A stretch of 64,000 nucleotides of DNA from an uncultured Dysgonomonas sp. (GCF_900079725.1 NZ_LT599032.1:804948-868947), one strand, 5' to 3'; shown: positions 35,338 to 44,841, counted from the first letter of the stretch. Notes: generated from the letters alone by a model not told the origin. Program-made: numbers and translations.

Positions 35338-35559
35338 TCATTCATTTTTGTTCTTAGTCAAAAATTTAGGATTTACATCGAATGCATAGAAGGAGCTGTT
35401 GGTTTCTTGTAAACATTTAGGACACAAGCAGTCGCGGTAATTATCTTTTATATAATCACGAACTCCTATAACAAGACTTACTTTACGGCAACTACATAGC
35501 TCTATCCTGTCCTCCCTGCAACTGAATGATGCCGAACATCTTTTACATATCTTTTTCAT
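35338..35559 (-). CDS. Small cysteine-rich CWC-type protein under a cobalamin riboswitch
   Basis: A 73-residue protein with eight cysteines (5, 8, 14, 22, 24, 44, 46, 49) in CxxC, CxC and CLCPKCL arrangement, fitting the Cys_rich_CWC family and probably binding one or two metal ions. There is no signal peptide. Function of the family is unknown. It is the only gene between the cobalamin riboswitch (35756-35957) and the convergent or downstream PEPCK-fold gene, so it should be controlled by vitamin B12. Confidence 0.85.
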   Translation of the reverse strand: MKKICKRCSASFSCREDRIELCSCRKVSLVIGVRDYIKDNYRDCLCPKCLQETNSSFYAFDVNPKFLTKNKNE

Positions 35560-35755
35560 TGTGTTTATTTTTTAAAAATGTGTAATATAATGATAACCAG
35601 ATCAGAAAGTGCCTATAACATAAACTTATGTTGCCATACAGATACGATGGACATAAGATTGATTTAAACACAATCATTTCTTGAAATACAAATACTTAAA
35701 ATAGTGAGATAAATCTCTTGTTTCCTATCTTTTTCCGCGAAAGATGAAAATATAT

Positions 35756-35957
35756 GCTTTGGCAGGTCTTCTGACTTACTCTATCTTTAAACATCCTTCC
35801 CATTCAATAATGAATAGTGGTATTGGGTATTGTTTAAAGACTTTTTCAGCAATACTGTTAACCGATTATTGTTAACTGTTCACTGATAAGAGCTTACAGC
35901 AGCGCGACTGTTCAGGATTTACACCTGATTCCCTTTTCATTACTATCCGGCAAATGC
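35756..35957 (-). promoter_or_regulatory. Cobalamin riboswitch
   Basis: Read on the minus strand it has the core GGGAATCAGGTG...AATCCTGAACAG, CGCGCTGCTGTAAG and the 3' B12 box AGTCAGAAGACCTGCC. P1 can form between GCATTTGCCGG and CCTGCCAAAGC. A TATCTTTG -7 motif (35982-35989) lies just upstream. The first gene downstream is the 73-residue Cys-rich protein about 200 nt away; between them are the palindromes GAGATAAATCTC (35706-35717) and AACATAAACTTATGTT (35617-35632), possible expression-platform parts. Confidence 0.92.
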
Positions 35958-35981
35958 GGACTTGTAACACCAATACGAAAA

Positions 35982-35989
35982 CAAAGATA
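35982..35989 (-). promoter_or_regulatory. -7 promoter element for the cobalamin riboswitch transcript
   Basis: TATCTTTG on the minus strand, about 25 bp before P1 of the riboswitch. Confidence 0.6.
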
Positions 35990-36032
35990 TAGAATAAAAT
36001 AGAATTGCAATGTGTTTTGACGGAAAGTTATC

Positions 36033-36069
36033 AAAAAAAAGCATGCTGCCCCCCGGGATAGCATGCTTG
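36033..36069 (-). terminator. Intrinsic terminator after hslR
   Basis: Stem AAGCATGCT / AGCATGCTT with a GC-rich loop and eight T residues following on the minus strand, 20 bp after the hslR stop. It separates the rplY-pth-hslR operon from the riboswitch. Confidence 0.9.
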
Positions 36070-36089
36070 TTATATGTGCAGGTACAAGG

Positions 36090-36518
36090 TCAGTTTTCTT
36101 CCTCCAGATCCCAATCATCGAAGAAAGAATAATCGTCCGTAAACTGCTCCAACTCGCGGCGATCTTTTTTTGTAGGACGCCCCGTTCCACGGGCTCGATC
36201 TACAAATCCGGTCATCTTGGACATCTCCAATATTTCCAGTTGTGAAGGAAGAGTTACATCACGCATAAATTCAGGAACGAGCTTTGCTCCCATCCTGTTT
36301 TCAGAAAGAGCCAATACTTCGAACGAATATGTCACAGGCGGACGGCGAACCTCTATCACATCTCCGACTTTTATCATTCGTGATGGCTTTATTGTTATAC
36401 CCTTTATTGTTATACGCCCTTTTTTGCAGGCCTCTATGGCAATAGAGCGCGTTTTGAACAGACGCACAGCCCAAAGCCATTTATCGATCCGTACTTCGTT
36501 CTTTACTTCTTTAGCCAT
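36090..36518 (-). CDS. hslR: S4-domain RNA-binding protein (HslR / Hsp15 type)
   Basis: A 142-residue protein with an N-terminal S4 RNA-binding domain: RIDKWLWAVRLFKTRSIA, CKKGRITIKG, and VGDVIEVRRP. A charged C-terminal region (RGTGRPTKKDRRELEQF) follows. Hsp15 binds free 50S subunits carrying nascent chains and helps recycle stalled ribosomes. It follows pth by 3 bp, and the two act on the same problem of peptidyl-tRNA on stalled ribosomes. Confidence 0.92.
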   Translation of the reverse strand: MAKEVKNEVRIDKWLWAVRLFKTRSIAIEACKKGRITIKGITIKPSRMIKVGDVIEVRRPPVTYSFEVLALSENRMGAKLVPEFMRDVTLPSQLEILEMSKMTGFVDRARGTGRPTKKDRRELEQFTDDYSFFDDWDLEEEN

Positions 36519-36521
36519 ATC

Positions 36522-37085
36522 TTATTTGTTGTTATACTGATTCATTGTGTTTTGTATCCCTGCCAGACAAAAACTCTTTATTATTTCTCCGCAAGTTTCC
36601 AGTTTAGCCGGAAGCTCTTTCTCCTCTTCGTCAGAGAATCCTTCCAGGACATAATCAACTTGTCCTCCTCTCGGAAAATCGTTCCCAATACCAAAACGTA
36701 AACGAGCATATTCCTGTGTACTCAAGATTGACTGTATATGCTTCAATCCATTATGTCCGGCATCACTGCCTTTTCCTTTGAGACGTAAAGAACCGAACGG
36801 CAGGGCCAGATCATCTACTACGACCAATACGTTTTCGATAGGAACTTTTTCCTGATTCATCCAATAGCGCACGGCATTACCACTGAGGTTCATGTATGTC
36901 GATGGTTTTAGCAGGATAAGTGTACGTCCTTTCACTTTCATCTCCGCCACAAAGCCGTAACGCCTGTCTGCAAAAACAATATTGGACGCTTTAGCTAAAG
37001 CGTCCAATACTCTGAATCCTATGTTGTGGCGGGTATATTCGTATTCTCGACCAATATTACCCAGTCCGACAATCAAATATTTCAT
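36522..37085 (-). CDS. pth: Peptidyl-tRNA hydrolase
   Basis: Releases tRNA from prematurely dissociated peptidyl-tRNA. The 187-residue protein has [22 protein letters not shown] with the catalytic His, [33 protein letters not shown] with the catalytic Asp, and AGHNGLKHI. Length is normal. Middle gene of rplY-pth-hslR, 27 bp after rplY. Confidence 0.97.
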   Translation of the reverse strand: MKYLIVGLGNIGREYEYTRHNIGFRVLDALAKASNIVFADRRYGFVAEMKVKGRTLILLKPSTYMNLSGNAVRYWMNQEKVPIENVLVVVDDLALPFGSLRLKGKGSDAGHNGLKHIQSILSTQEYARLRFGIGNDFPRGGQVDYVLEGFSDEEEKELPAKLETCGEIIKSFCLAGIQNTMNQYNNK

Positions 37086-37112
37086 TCGTTATCTTTCTAT
37101 AGTTATCCGCTA

Positions 37113-37694
37113 TTAGCCGTTTTTAGCCGCAAGACCTCTGGCTGCACGAGTCAACTGAACACGGCAAACAACGCCATTTTTGGCATTCAGCAATTCAAGT
37201 CCTTCGAAATGAAGTTCTCCAACCTGAATAGATTTACCTAATGCAAGGCCCGAAACATCAACATGCACTTTTTCCGGTACTTTATCGTAAAGAGCTCTTA
37301 CTTTCAGTTTACGCAAGTCAAGAGATAATTTACCCCCTGCCTTAACACCTTCTGCCAGTCCGTCAAGTACTACCGGTACATCAATTACGATCGGCTTGTT
37401 TTCAAATACATGAAGGAAATCAAGATGCAGAATCTCATCTGTAACAGGGTGTACCTGAACATCTTTCAATATGGCTTTATAATTGTCTTTTCCTACTGTA
37501 AGGTCTACAAGGAAAATTTCCGGAGTATAGATCAATTTACGTACTTCGCTGTTTGTCACAATGAAATGTATAGCTTTGTCAGCTTTTTCTCCACCATAGA
37601 TAACTGCAGGAATTTTGTCTTCTTTACGAAAAGCTTTAGTTGCTTTTTTGCCAATGTCTGTTCTGGCTTCGCCTTTTAGTTCAAATGTTTTCAT
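37113..37694 (-). CDS. rplY: 50S ribosomal protein L25 (long, CTC-type)
   Basis: Binds 5S rRNA. At 193 residues it is the long form with an N-terminal L25 domain (ELKGEARTDIGKKATKAFRK, VIYGGEK) and a C-terminal beta domain (TL5/CTC type: DVPVVLDGLAEGVKAGG, EKVHVDVSGLALGKSIQV). First gene of an operon with pth and hslR, which is a common arrangement. Confidence 0.97.
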   Translation of the reverse strand: MKTFELKGEARTDIGKKATKAFRKEDKIPAVIYGGEKADKAIHFIVTNSEVRKLIYTPEIFLVDLTVGKDNYKAILKDVQVHPVTDEILHLDFLHVFENKPIVIDVPVVLDGLAEGVKAGGKLSLDLRKLKVRALYDKVPEKVHVDVSGLALGKSIQVGELHFEGLELLNAKNGVVCRVQLTRAARGLAAKNG

Positions 37695-37775
37695 CTTTTA
37701 ATTTTAAAATGTGTTACTCAAATCAAGGATTTGCTTCCTCATTCCCATCACACGTACGGGCTTATAAAAGCGGGG

Positions 37776-37783
37776 CAAAGATA
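37776..37783 (-). promoter_or_regulatory. -7 promoter element for the rplY operon
   Basis: TATCTTTG on the minus strand, 81 bp before rplY. Confidence 0.55.
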
Positions 37784-37825
37784 GTGGTTTTCTTTTTATT
37801 ATCCTAACTTACTCAAAAAGAAAGA

Positions 37826-37849
37826 GCATATATTTTTGAGAATATATGC
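37826..37849 (-). terminator. Intrinsic terminator after gpmA
   Basis: A 9-bp stem GCATATATT / AATATATGC; on the minus strand it is followed by TCTTTCTTTTT, 24 bp after the gpmA stop. Confidence 0.8.
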
Positions 37850-37873
37850 CCTTGATATGTAAATCCTTAATAT

Positions 37874-38620
37874 TCACTTCTTCTTTCCCTGATTGGCAAC
37901 TGCATCCATCAGCTTTTTGATTTCTTCTGGATCGCCAAGGAAATAATCTTTTACAAGATTCAGATCATCATCGAATTCGAAAACGTAAGGAACTGCTGTA
38001 GGCAGGTTCAAGCTTACGATATCTTCATCAGATATGCCTTTCAGATATTTGATAATACCACGAAGGCTGTTTCCGTGAGCGGCAACGATAATTTCATCAT
38101 GACACATCAATGAAGGATAGATAACTTCCAGCCAATAAGGAAGAATACGCTCTACTGTTTCTTTCAATGCTTCTGTTTCAGGAATATATGCTTTAGGTAC
38201 GCTTGCATAACGTGGGTCTTGTGAAGCTGAGCGCGGGTCTGTCGATTCCAGTGGAGCAGGCGGAACGTCATAGCTGCGTCTCCAAACCAGTACTTGCTCA
38301 TCACCATATTTTTCAGCAGTCTCAGCTTTGTTCAGGCCTTGAAGCATACCGTAATGTTTCTCATTCAAACGCCATGTTTTTTCAACAGGAATCCAGTCCA
38401 GATCCATTTGGTCAAGAATGTTGTTCAATGTCTTAACGGCTCTTTTCAGATATGAAGTATAGGCCAGGGTAAACTGAAAACCTTCTTTCTTCAATAATTG
38501 TCCGGCTTTAGTTGCTTCCTGCACTCCTTGTTCCGACAAGTCTACGTTAGTCCATCCCGTAAAGCGGTTTTCTTTGTTCCAAACGCTTTCCCCGTGGCGA
38601 ATCAATACTACTTTTTTCAT
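37874..38620 (-). CDS. gpmA: 2,3-bisphosphoglycerate-dependent phosphoglycerate mutase
   Basis: Glycolytic enzyme interconverting 2- and 3-phosphoglycerate. The 248-residue protein begins with [12 protein letters not shown], with phospho-acceptor His9, and has the long dPGM insert ([21 protein letters not shown]) and the second catalytic His in [11 protein letters not shown]. Single gene with promoter and terminator. Confidence 0.97.
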   Translation of the reverse strand: MKKVVLIRHGESVWNKENRFTGWTNVDLSEQGVQEATKAGQLLKKEGFQFTLAYTSYLKRAVKTLNNILDQMDLDWIPVEKTWRLNEKHYGMLQGLNKAETAEKYGDEQVLVWRRSYDVPPAPLESTDPRSASQDPRYASVPKAYIPETEALKETVERILPYWLEVIYPSLMCHDEIIVAAHGNSLRGIIKYLKGISDEDIVSLNLPTAVPYVFEFDDDLNLVKDYFLGDPEEIKKLMDAVANQGKKK

Positions 38621-38659
38621 CTTTATTTACTATTTAAATTTGTGATTTTTCTCGCAACG

Positions 38660-38667
38660 CAAAGTTA
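38660..38667 (-). promoter_or_regulatory. -7 promoter element for gpmA
   Basis: TAACTTTG on the minus strand, 39 bp before the gpmA start. Confidence 0.5.
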
Positions 38668-38747
38668 ACAAGAAGTTTCAAGATTTAAAAATTTAAAGAT
38701 TTCAATATTCTTTCTAATTCTTACCACCTTGAAATTTCGGAATGCAT

Positions 38748-39509
38748 TTACCTTACAAATACCCATTCCTTGTCATCCGACAATTGTGGGGCAAAAACAT
38801 ATCCTTCGGTATCGAATCCCTTCAGATATTCTACATCTTTAATCTGATGCTGAATAATAAAGCGGGTCATCATCCCCCGTGCTTTCTTTGCATATACCAC
38901 AATCTGCTTATAACCTTTATCCGTCTGTTGCTTAAAAATAGGAGTTATTACCTTATGTCCTTTGGGTAAAAGCTTACGGTTTACTGCTTTTGCATATTCT
39001 TTCGAAGCCAGATTGATCCATACATTGTCATCTGCCTTCATCTGCTTTGCCAGATATTTGCTGATAGTTTCCGACCAGAAAGCGTATAAGTCTTTTCCCC
39101 TATTGTTTGCCAGCGGAATTTGCATTTCTAAACGGTACGGTTTTATCAAATCGAGCGGACGAAGAACCCCGTACAAACCGGATATATGTATCAAATGCTT
39201 CTGTGCAAAATCAAAATCCTTATCTGAAAAAGTTTCTGCATCCAGCCCTTGATAAGCGATCCCATTGTATGCAAATGCAGCCTGCCTTTGTGGTGTCTTA
39301 GCCAGAGGGTATGCATGAATATACTGATATACATTATGCGCCAGTTGAGGATTGATACTCATCAATGAAGCTATCTCCTGCGCGGATATACCTTCCATTG
39401 ACTTATACAATTCTTTCGCCTCTTTGGCATAAAGCGGTATAGTCGCTTCTCTTACCGGAACCGGGGATTCAAAGTCCTGCAGTTTCGCCGGAGACATTGT
39501 TATAATCAT
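38748..39509 (-). CDS. yaaA: YaaA family peroxide-stress protein (DUF328)
   Basis: A 253-residue member of the YaaA family, which in E. coli limits free iron and DNA damage during peroxide stress. Family features are the opening MIITMSPAKLQDF, AFNGIAYQGL-like YNGIAYQGLDAETF, HISGLYGVLRPLDLIKPYRLEM and the late AKKARGMMTRFIIQH. Length matches (E. coli 258). Single gene. Confidence 0.93.
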   Translation of the reverse strand: MIITMSPAKLQDFESPVPVREATIPLYAKEAKELYKSMEGISAQEIASLMSINPQLAHNVYQYIHAYPLAKTPQRQAAFAYNGIAYQGLDAETFSDKDFDFAQKHLIHISGLYGVLRPLDLIKPYRLEMQIPLANNRGKDLYAFWSETISKYLAKQMKADDNVWINLASKEYAKAVNRKLLPKGHKVITPIFKQQTDKGYKQIVVYAKKARGMMTRFIIQHQIKDVEYLKGFDTEGYVFAPQLSDDKEWVFVR

Positions 39510-39573
39510 ATTGCAATATTAATTATGTGTGTTTCTTATGAACAGGATAGGACACAAGATAGTTCATAAAGAT

Positions 39574-40755
39574 TTAGTATTCACAGATTGCCAGCCCAAC
39601 AGACTTAATCTCCAGATTATTATCCAATGCTTTAATCTTAAACAATGGTTTATCTTTATGAAATATGTATTGAAACTTATATATATGAAAATCATCACTT
39701 TTATTATCCCGGTCTGTTTTAAACCGGTCTGTTTCTATCTCAAATTTACCTTTTGCTTCGATTGTAAAGTAAAGAGCCCCCAAATATAGAGTATCCGGAA
39801 CCACTTCTTTCAATTTCATTTCCTGTCCATTTCTCAATGACACAATACCATCATTTATGATACCCCCGACTTCATAATTTTCAAATTTTCCATTTGTATT
39901 ATCCCTGAATATCGCATATCCGGGATCAAAGTTAGGAGCAACATCCTCAACAAGTATCGCATCAAATCCTTTGGTTGATATAGAGTCGAAACAAGAATTC
40001 CATATAGTCCAGGTAGTAGCAGATAATCCCGCCTTATGCACAGCATCAAGGCATTCCTGCTTAATAGCCAGGAAATGGGGATAATAATTGACATTATATT
40101 CCCGAAAGAAATCAATATCTTCCAAATGGTCACAATACAAAGAAAGTTGAGCATCGAGTCCTCTTAAATACTTTACTACAGACTTTTCCGGACTTGTAAA
40201 ACTAAAATTACCGCGTCCTAATATTTGTACAGCCAGATCATATGCCTTTTTTACTGTTTTGTCTTTAAAGATACCCTCTTTAAGTTCAATATAGGGATGT
40301 ATACCCTCTTGCCTGCAAATCAAAAGACCTTCCCGCAAGGTAGGCACCGGACGCCGCATCGAAGGATCTTGTGCCGCTAAAACATAGTTATTCCTTAATT
40401 CGGCCAAAGTTAAATCCCTACATTCTACTTCTTCATTAACTACTGAATAATCATTTTTATTACGACATAGCCTATTTATTGTATTATCATGAAATAGAAT
40501 AATCTCATCGTCTTTTGTCAAAAATACATCAACCTCTACATATCGGGCACCTACCCGCCCAGCAAAAGACAAAGCATCCAAACTATTTTCCGGGGCCAAC
40601 TTTTCTTCAAGACACAGCCCCCTATGCATTACAATAGCAATTTCCGGCGAATTAGTTTTTGGCTCGGAAACTTCTCCCGCATTCCTTGTGCTGTTATTTC
40701 CGCAAGCAACAAATACGACAGATATCAGGGATATGAGAGGTAGTCTGATTTTCAT
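39574..40755 (-). CDS. Glycerophosphodiester phosphodiesterase lipoprotein
   Basis: A 393-residue lipoprotein (signal ending ISVVFVAC, lipobox Cys18). Residues about 38-265 form a GDPD TIM barrel with VMHRGL, the metal-binding pair in APENSLDALSFA and ARYVEVDVFLTKDDEIILFHDN. It should hydrolyse glycerophosphodiesters released from phospholipids in the periplasm or at the outer membrane. The last 120 residues (from about 275) are a beta-rich domain I do not recognise. It begins 1 bp after the cysS stop, so it is co-transcribed with it. Confidence 0.9.
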   Translation of the reverse strand: MKIRLPLISLISVVFVACGNNSTRNAGEVSEPKTNSPEIAIVMHRGLCLEEKLAPENSLDALSFAGRVGARYVEVDVFLTKDDEIILFHDNTINRLCRNKNDYSVVNEEVECRDLTLAELRNNYVLAAQDPSMRRPVPTLREGLLICRQEGIHPYIELKEGIFKDKTVKKAYDLAVQILGRGNFSFTSPEKSVVKYLRGLDAQLSLYCDHLEDIDFFREYNVNYYPHFLAIKQECLDAVHKAGLSATTWTIWNSCFDSISTKGFDAILVEDVAPNFDPGYAIFRDNTNGKFENYEVGGIINDGIVSLRNGQEMKLKEVVPDTLYLGALYFTIEAKGKFEIETDRFKTDRDNKSDDFHIYKFQYIFHKDKPLFKIKALDNNLEIKSVGLAICEY

Positions 40756-40756
40756 A

Positions 40757-42226
40757 TCATTTCAGTTTCCATTCCGCGCCGTCTTTACCGTCTTTTATCT
40801 CAAATCCGGCCTTAGCCAACTCATTTCTTATCTGGTCGGATGTTGCCCAATCCTTATTTTCTTTTGCTTTTTGACGAATATCGAGCAGCAAGTCCACTGC
40901 TTTTCCAAATGCTTCGTTATTATTTGCTGAAGATGCCTCATTGCGAATACCCAACACAGAGAACAGGAATATATCGAATACATCCTTCAATTCGGCAATA
41001 TCTTCTTTTGTCAGTTTTATATTCCCTGCTATGGCCGAGTTTATTGTCGTACTGGCTTCGCATAAGTGAGCAATAACTACCGCTGAATTCATATCGTCGT
41101 TCATTGCATCATAACATTTCTGACGAATGCTTTTTACATCCACAGAAGATGTATCCGAAACAGCTACTTTATCCAGCCTGCCATATGAATCCAAAAGACG
41201 TTCGAGGCTTTTCTCTGCGGCCTGCAATGCTTCATTACTAAAGTCTACCGTACTGCGATAATGCGCCTGCAGGATAAAAAACCGTACTGTCATCGGGCTA
41301 TATGCCTTTTCCAACAGGTCGTGGCTACCGGCAAACAATTGCTCGAGCGTAATAAAATTACCTAACGAGCGTGCCATCTTCTGTCCTGCAATGGTTATCA
41401 TATTATTATGCATCCAATATTTTACCACCTGATGCTTTTCCATCGCTGTATTCTGGGCTATTTCACATTCGTGGTGAGGAAACATCAAATCGAGACCGCC
41501 ACCGTGTATATCGAATTCCTTCCCCAGATATTTGATACTCATAGTTGAACATTCAAGATGCCATCCCGGGAAACCATCACTCCACGGAGAAGGCCAGCGC
41601 ATAATATGTTCCGGCGCTGCTTTCTTCCACAGGGCAAAATCCACTTTACTGCGTTTCTCGTCCTGCCCGTCAAGTTCACGGGTTGTATTCAGCATTTCTT
41701 CTATATTCCTATGAGATAGAATACCGTAATCGTAATCCTTGTTATATTTCTCTACATCGAAGTAAACAGAGCCGTTACTATCGTATGCGTAACCGTTCTT
41801 CAATATTTCTTTTATGGATTCTATCTGTTCTATGATGTGTCCTGACGCATGAGGCTCTATAGATGGCGGCAATGTATTCAGATCGTTCATTACCTTGTGG
41901 TAACGGTTGCTGTAATATTGAACTACCTCCATCGGCTCCAACTGTTCCAGACGTGCCTTTTTTGCAATACGGTCTTCACCGCTCCCTTCCTCATTTTCCA
42001 GATGTCCCACATCGGTAATATTCCTCACATAGCGTACCTTATAGCCGATATGCTGCAAATATCTGAATAGCAAATCGAATGTAACGCCATGACGGGCATG
42101 TCCCAGATGAGCGTCGCTATATACTGTAGGACCACACACATACATCCCTACGTGAGGTGCATGCAGCGGTTCGAATACTTCTTTTGTACGTGTCAGCGTG
42201 TTGTAAACCGATAGTTTTTGTTCCAT
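40757..42226 (-). CDS. cysS: Cysteinyl-tRNA synthetase
   Basis: Class I aminoacyl-tRNA synthetase, 489 residues. The zinc-binding and ATP-binding start reads [17 protein letters not shown] (HIGH motif HLGH); further zinc ligands are in HLECSTMS and HHECEIAQ. The KMSKS-equivalent reads KMARSLGNF, a mild variant. A C-terminal DALR-type helical domain follows. First gene of a two-gene unit with the GDPD lipoprotein. Confidence 0.97.
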   Translation of the reverse strand: MEQKLSVYNTLTRTKEVFEPLHAPHVGMYVCGPTVYSDAHLGHARHGVTFDLLFRYLQHIGYKVRYVRNITDVGHLENEEGSGEDRIAKKARLEQLEPMEVVQYYSNRYHKVMNDLNTLPPSIEPHASGHIIEQIESIKEILKNGYAYDSNGSVYFDVEKYNKDYDYGILSHRNIEEMLNTTRELDGQDEKRSKVDFALWKKAAPEHIMRWPSPWSDGFPGWHLECSTMSIKYLGKEFDIHGGGLDLMFPHHECEIAQNTAMEKHQVVKYWMHNNMITIAGQKMARSLGNFITLEQLFAGSHDLLEKAYSPMTVRFFILQAHYRSTVDFSNEALQAAEKSLERLLDSYGRLDKVAVSDTSSVDVKSIRQKCYDAMNDDMNSAVVIAHLCEASTTINSAIAGNIKLTKEDIAELKDVFDIFLFSVLGIRNEASSANNNEAFGKAVDLLLDIRQKAKENKDWATSDQIRNELAKAGFEIKDGKDGAEWKLK

Positions 42227-42252
42227 AATCTGCTTCTAAATTTTTAGAGGTA

Positions 42253-42260
42253 CAAAAATA
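42253..42260 (-). promoter_or_regulatory. -7 promoter element for cysS
   Basis: TATTTTTG on the minus strand, 26 bp before the cysS ATG. Confidence 0.55.
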
Positions 42261-42413
42261 CGAAATTTGTTTTGTATAAAATACAGGGCGGCGGGATATT
42301 GTAAGAGAATCAACACTTTTTGATTTTTCTGAAAAAGTGCGACATAGGGTTGTCACTATTACCCCCTACTTTTACTCCCGATATCAGTATAGATAAATTA
42401 AAAACGAAAAAGT

Positions 42414-42833
42414 ATGAAATTAAAAGTACATCTGGTTTATCCGGGAACATGTGAAGAAGCGTTCAATCTCTATAAAGAGGCTCTGAACGGCGAAATAGTA
42501 TTCACTTTCCGCAAAAAGGAAGACAGAAGCTTTCAGGCAGCCGAAACCGACAAAGAGAAAATCTCTCACATGGTGCTCAATACGCAGCATTTCGAATTAG
42601 CCGGAGAAGATGCCAACTCCGGAGAAATCGTGGAAAGCGGAAACAACAACAAGCTGGTGTTATCCTTCTACAATCCGGACGATTTACACCGAGTGTTCAA
42701 CCTGCTATCTAAAGAGGGCACAATCGTAAGCCCGCTGGAAAAGACATTCTTTACTGAAGCCATAGGCGAGATTATAGACAAATATGGAGTCCGATGGCTT
42801 ATTATGATGTCTGACGACGATTATTCGGCCTAA
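42414..42833 (+). CDS. VOC-superfamily (PhnB-like) protein
   Basis: A 139-residue protein of the vicinal-oxygen-chelate / PhnB-like group, with KVHLVYPGTCEEAFNLYKEAL at the start and DKYGVRWLIMM at the end, where related proteins have the D-xFGxxW motif. Such proteins are small dimeric domains found in glyoxalase and resistance families; the substrate is unknown and no enzymatic residues can be assigned with confidence. It precedes the WYL regulator gene on the same strand but is separated from it by a terminator. Confidence 0.87.
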   Translation: MKLKVHLVYPGTCEEAFNLYKEALNGEIVFTFRKKEDRSFQAAETDKEKISHMVLNTQHFELAGEDANSGEIVESGNNNKLVLSFYNPDDLHRVFNLLSKEGTIVSPLEKTFFTEAIGEIIDKYGVRWLIMMSDDDYSA

Positions 42834-42847
42834 AGGCATATCCTTAA

Positions 42848-42898
42848 ATAAGATTGGTAGAAAACACTGGTTGTTCTGCCAATCTTATCTTATTTTTG
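42848..42898 (+). terminator. Terminator of the VOC gene overlapping the WYL-regulator promoter
   Basis: Stem ATAAGATTGG / CCAATCTTAT (extended by GTAGAA / TTCTGC with a wobble) is followed by a T-rich run. The same run holds TATTTTTG at 42891-42898, a -7 motif for the next gene, 26 bp before its ATG. Confidence 0.75.
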
Positions 42899-42923
42899 CA
42901 AAGTAATCTCAAACAGGAAACCA

Positions 42924-43859
42924 ATGAACCGTATAGACAGATTATCGGCAATTCTGATAATGCTTCAATCATCATCCATCGTAAAGATAAAGCAAATCAC
43001 AGACCGTTTCAATATCAGTTCCCGTACTGTTTACAGAGATTTACGGGCTTTGGAAGATTCCGGAATTCCATTAACAGGCGACTCGCGCACAGGCTATTCA
43101 TTAGTGGAAGGCTTTAAACTCCCTCCTCTGATGTTTACCCAGGAAGAGGCCTTCTCATTTATTGCGGCCGAAAAACTAATCGACAAGTTTACGGACAAGG
43201 GCTTTAAATCCAGTTACAAATCAGGTATTGAAAAGATCAAAGCCGTAATGCGGCTAGCGGAAATAAAGACAATAGAGGACTTCAACAATAAAATCGGCAC
43301 ATTGAATTATCACCTTAAAGACTCTGACAGCACTCAAAACATCCTGCACGAACTAATAGATGGAGCAGCTAAAAGGAAGAAAGTACAGATAACTTACTAT
43401 TCCTACAACAGAAACGAAACGACTGACAGGACGGTAGACCCGATTGGCATATTCTTCTCCATGTCTAACTGGTACTTAATCGCATTCTGCGATACGGTAA
43501 AAGATTACCGGACTTTCCGCATCAGCCGGATTCAAAATATCACTCACACCCATGAAGGCTTTGAATTGAATCATCCTCCGCTCGATTCTTTCCTTAAAAC
43601 ACTTGGAGACCGCGAACATCTGCAAAAAATCGTCATTGAAGTCAACGAAAAAGATATGCTTCTTATCGATGAAAACAGGTATTATCAAGGACTCATCACC
43701 GAAAAAGAAGTAAATGGAAAAGTCGAGTTACATTTCATGACCTTCTCTTTCGACAGGTTTGCCCGTTGGTACCTATCTTATATTGATATTGCCAGAATCG
43801 TATATCCGGTGGAGTTCAGGACTAAGGTTAAAAACATATTGTCCAATGCTAATTTGTAA
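42924..43859 (+). CDS. YafY-family transcriptional regulator (HTH + WYL)
   Basis: A 311-residue regulator. Residues about 1-60 form a winged HTH of the HTH_11/DeoR-like type (RLSAILIMLQS, ITDRFNISSRTVYRDLRALE). Residues about 135-230 form a WYL domain (VQITYYSYNRNETTDRTVDP, SNWYLIAFCD, YRTFRISRI), followed by a WCX-like C-terminal part. WYL domains bind small ligands or nucleic acid in stress and defence regulators. Its target may be the neighbouring VOC gene or itself; this is a guess. Its 3' end overlaps dusB by 11 bp in convergent orientation. Confidence 0.93.
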   Translation: MNRIDRLSAILIMLQSSSIVKIKQITDRFNISSRTVYRDLRALEDSGIPLTGDSRTGYSLVEGFKLPPLMFTQEEAFSFIAAEKLIDKFTDKGFKSSYKSGIEKIKAVMRLAEIKTIEDFNNKIGTLNYHLKDSDSTQNILHELIDGAAKRKKVQITYYSYNRNETTDRTVDPIGIFFSMSNWYLIAFCDTVKDYRTFRISRIQNITHTHEGFELNHPPLDSFLKTLGDREHLQKIVIEVNEKDMLLIDENRYYQGLITEKEVNGKVELHFMTFSFDRFARWYLSYIDIARIVYPVEFRTKVKNILSNANL

Positions 43860-44841
43860 CTAAGCCAAATTGCTCCGGTAGGTTATCGATTATAGCAAAT
43901 AAATCATCCACAGATTCGGTACGAAGCATAGACACACGTACCTTCTTAAAATCAGGAATACCTTTAAATACCGGGCTTCCCGCCAGATGACGGCGGCTAT
44001 GTATGATCCCGCCTCTCTCGCCGGAATGGGCTATATTCTTCCGTACCAAATCTTTCAAAACATCGAGATACCATGTAAACGCCTTCTTTGGCATAAGTTC
44101 TCCTGTAGCCAGATAATGCTTCACCTCTTCAAATATCCAGGGACCACCGATACTCCCCCGCCCGATCATTACAGCATCTACACCCGTTTCGTCAAAACGC
44201 CGTTTGCAGATTTCGGGAGTAGTCACATCCCCATTACCGATAATCGGGATATGCATGCGTGGATTATTCTTTACGGCTCCAATCAGCGACCAATCAGCTT
44301 CTCCTGAATACATCTGGGCACGAGTACGCCCGTGCAATGTTAAAGCCTGTATACCTGTATCCTGTAATTGCTCGGCCAGTTCTACAATTATTTTCGAATC
44401 ATTATCCCATCCCAGACGGGTTTTCACTGTCACGGGAATATTCACAGCTTTCACAACGGCAGCAGTGATCTCTACCATCAGTTCGGGTGTCCGCATCATG
44501 CCCGAACCGGCACCTTTGCCCGCTACTTTTTTCACAGGACAACCGAAATTTATGTCCAGTATGTCGGGATTGGCTTCTTCACATATCTTTGCAGCCTCTA
44601 CCATTGCATCTACTTCACGCCCGTATATCTGGATAGCCACAGGGCGTTCTTCTTCGCTGATGGTCAGTTTTGCCTGTGTTTTGTTTACATGACGTATAAG
44701 AGCGTCGCTGGATACAAATTCGGTATATACCATATCCGCGCCAAAACGTTTACACATCAATCTGAAACCCATATCGGTAACATCCTCCATAGGAGCAAGG
44801 AACACCGGGTTTTCAGAAAAATTTATATTACCTATTTTCAT
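43849..44841 (-). CDS. dusB: tRNA-dihydrouridine synthase (DusB-type)
   Basis: FMN enzyme that reduces uridines in the tRNA D-loop. The 330-residue TIM-barrel protein has LAPMEDVTDMGFRLMC, the catalytic cysteine in INFGCPVKKVAGKGAGSG, VTVKTRLGWD and MIGRGSIGGPWIF. The shared 11 bp with the WYL gene at the 3' ends is the only convergent overlap in the window. Confidence 0.95.
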   Translation of the reverse strand: MKIGNINFSENPVFLAPMEDVTDMGFRLMCKRFGADMVYTEFVSSDALIRHVNKTQAKLTISEEERPVAIQIYGREVDAMVEAAKICEEANPDILDINFGCPVKKVAGKGAGSGMMRTPELMVEITAAVVKAVNIPVTVKTRLGWDNDSKIIVELAEQLQDTGIQALTLHGRTRAQMYSGEADWSLIGAVKNNPRMHIPIIGNGDVTTPEICKRRFDETGVDAVMIGRGSIGGPWIFEEVKHYLATGELMPKKAFTWYLDVLKDLVRKNIAHSGERGGIIHSRRHLAGSPVFKGIPDFKKVRVSMLRTESVDDLFAIIDNLPEQFGLVTN

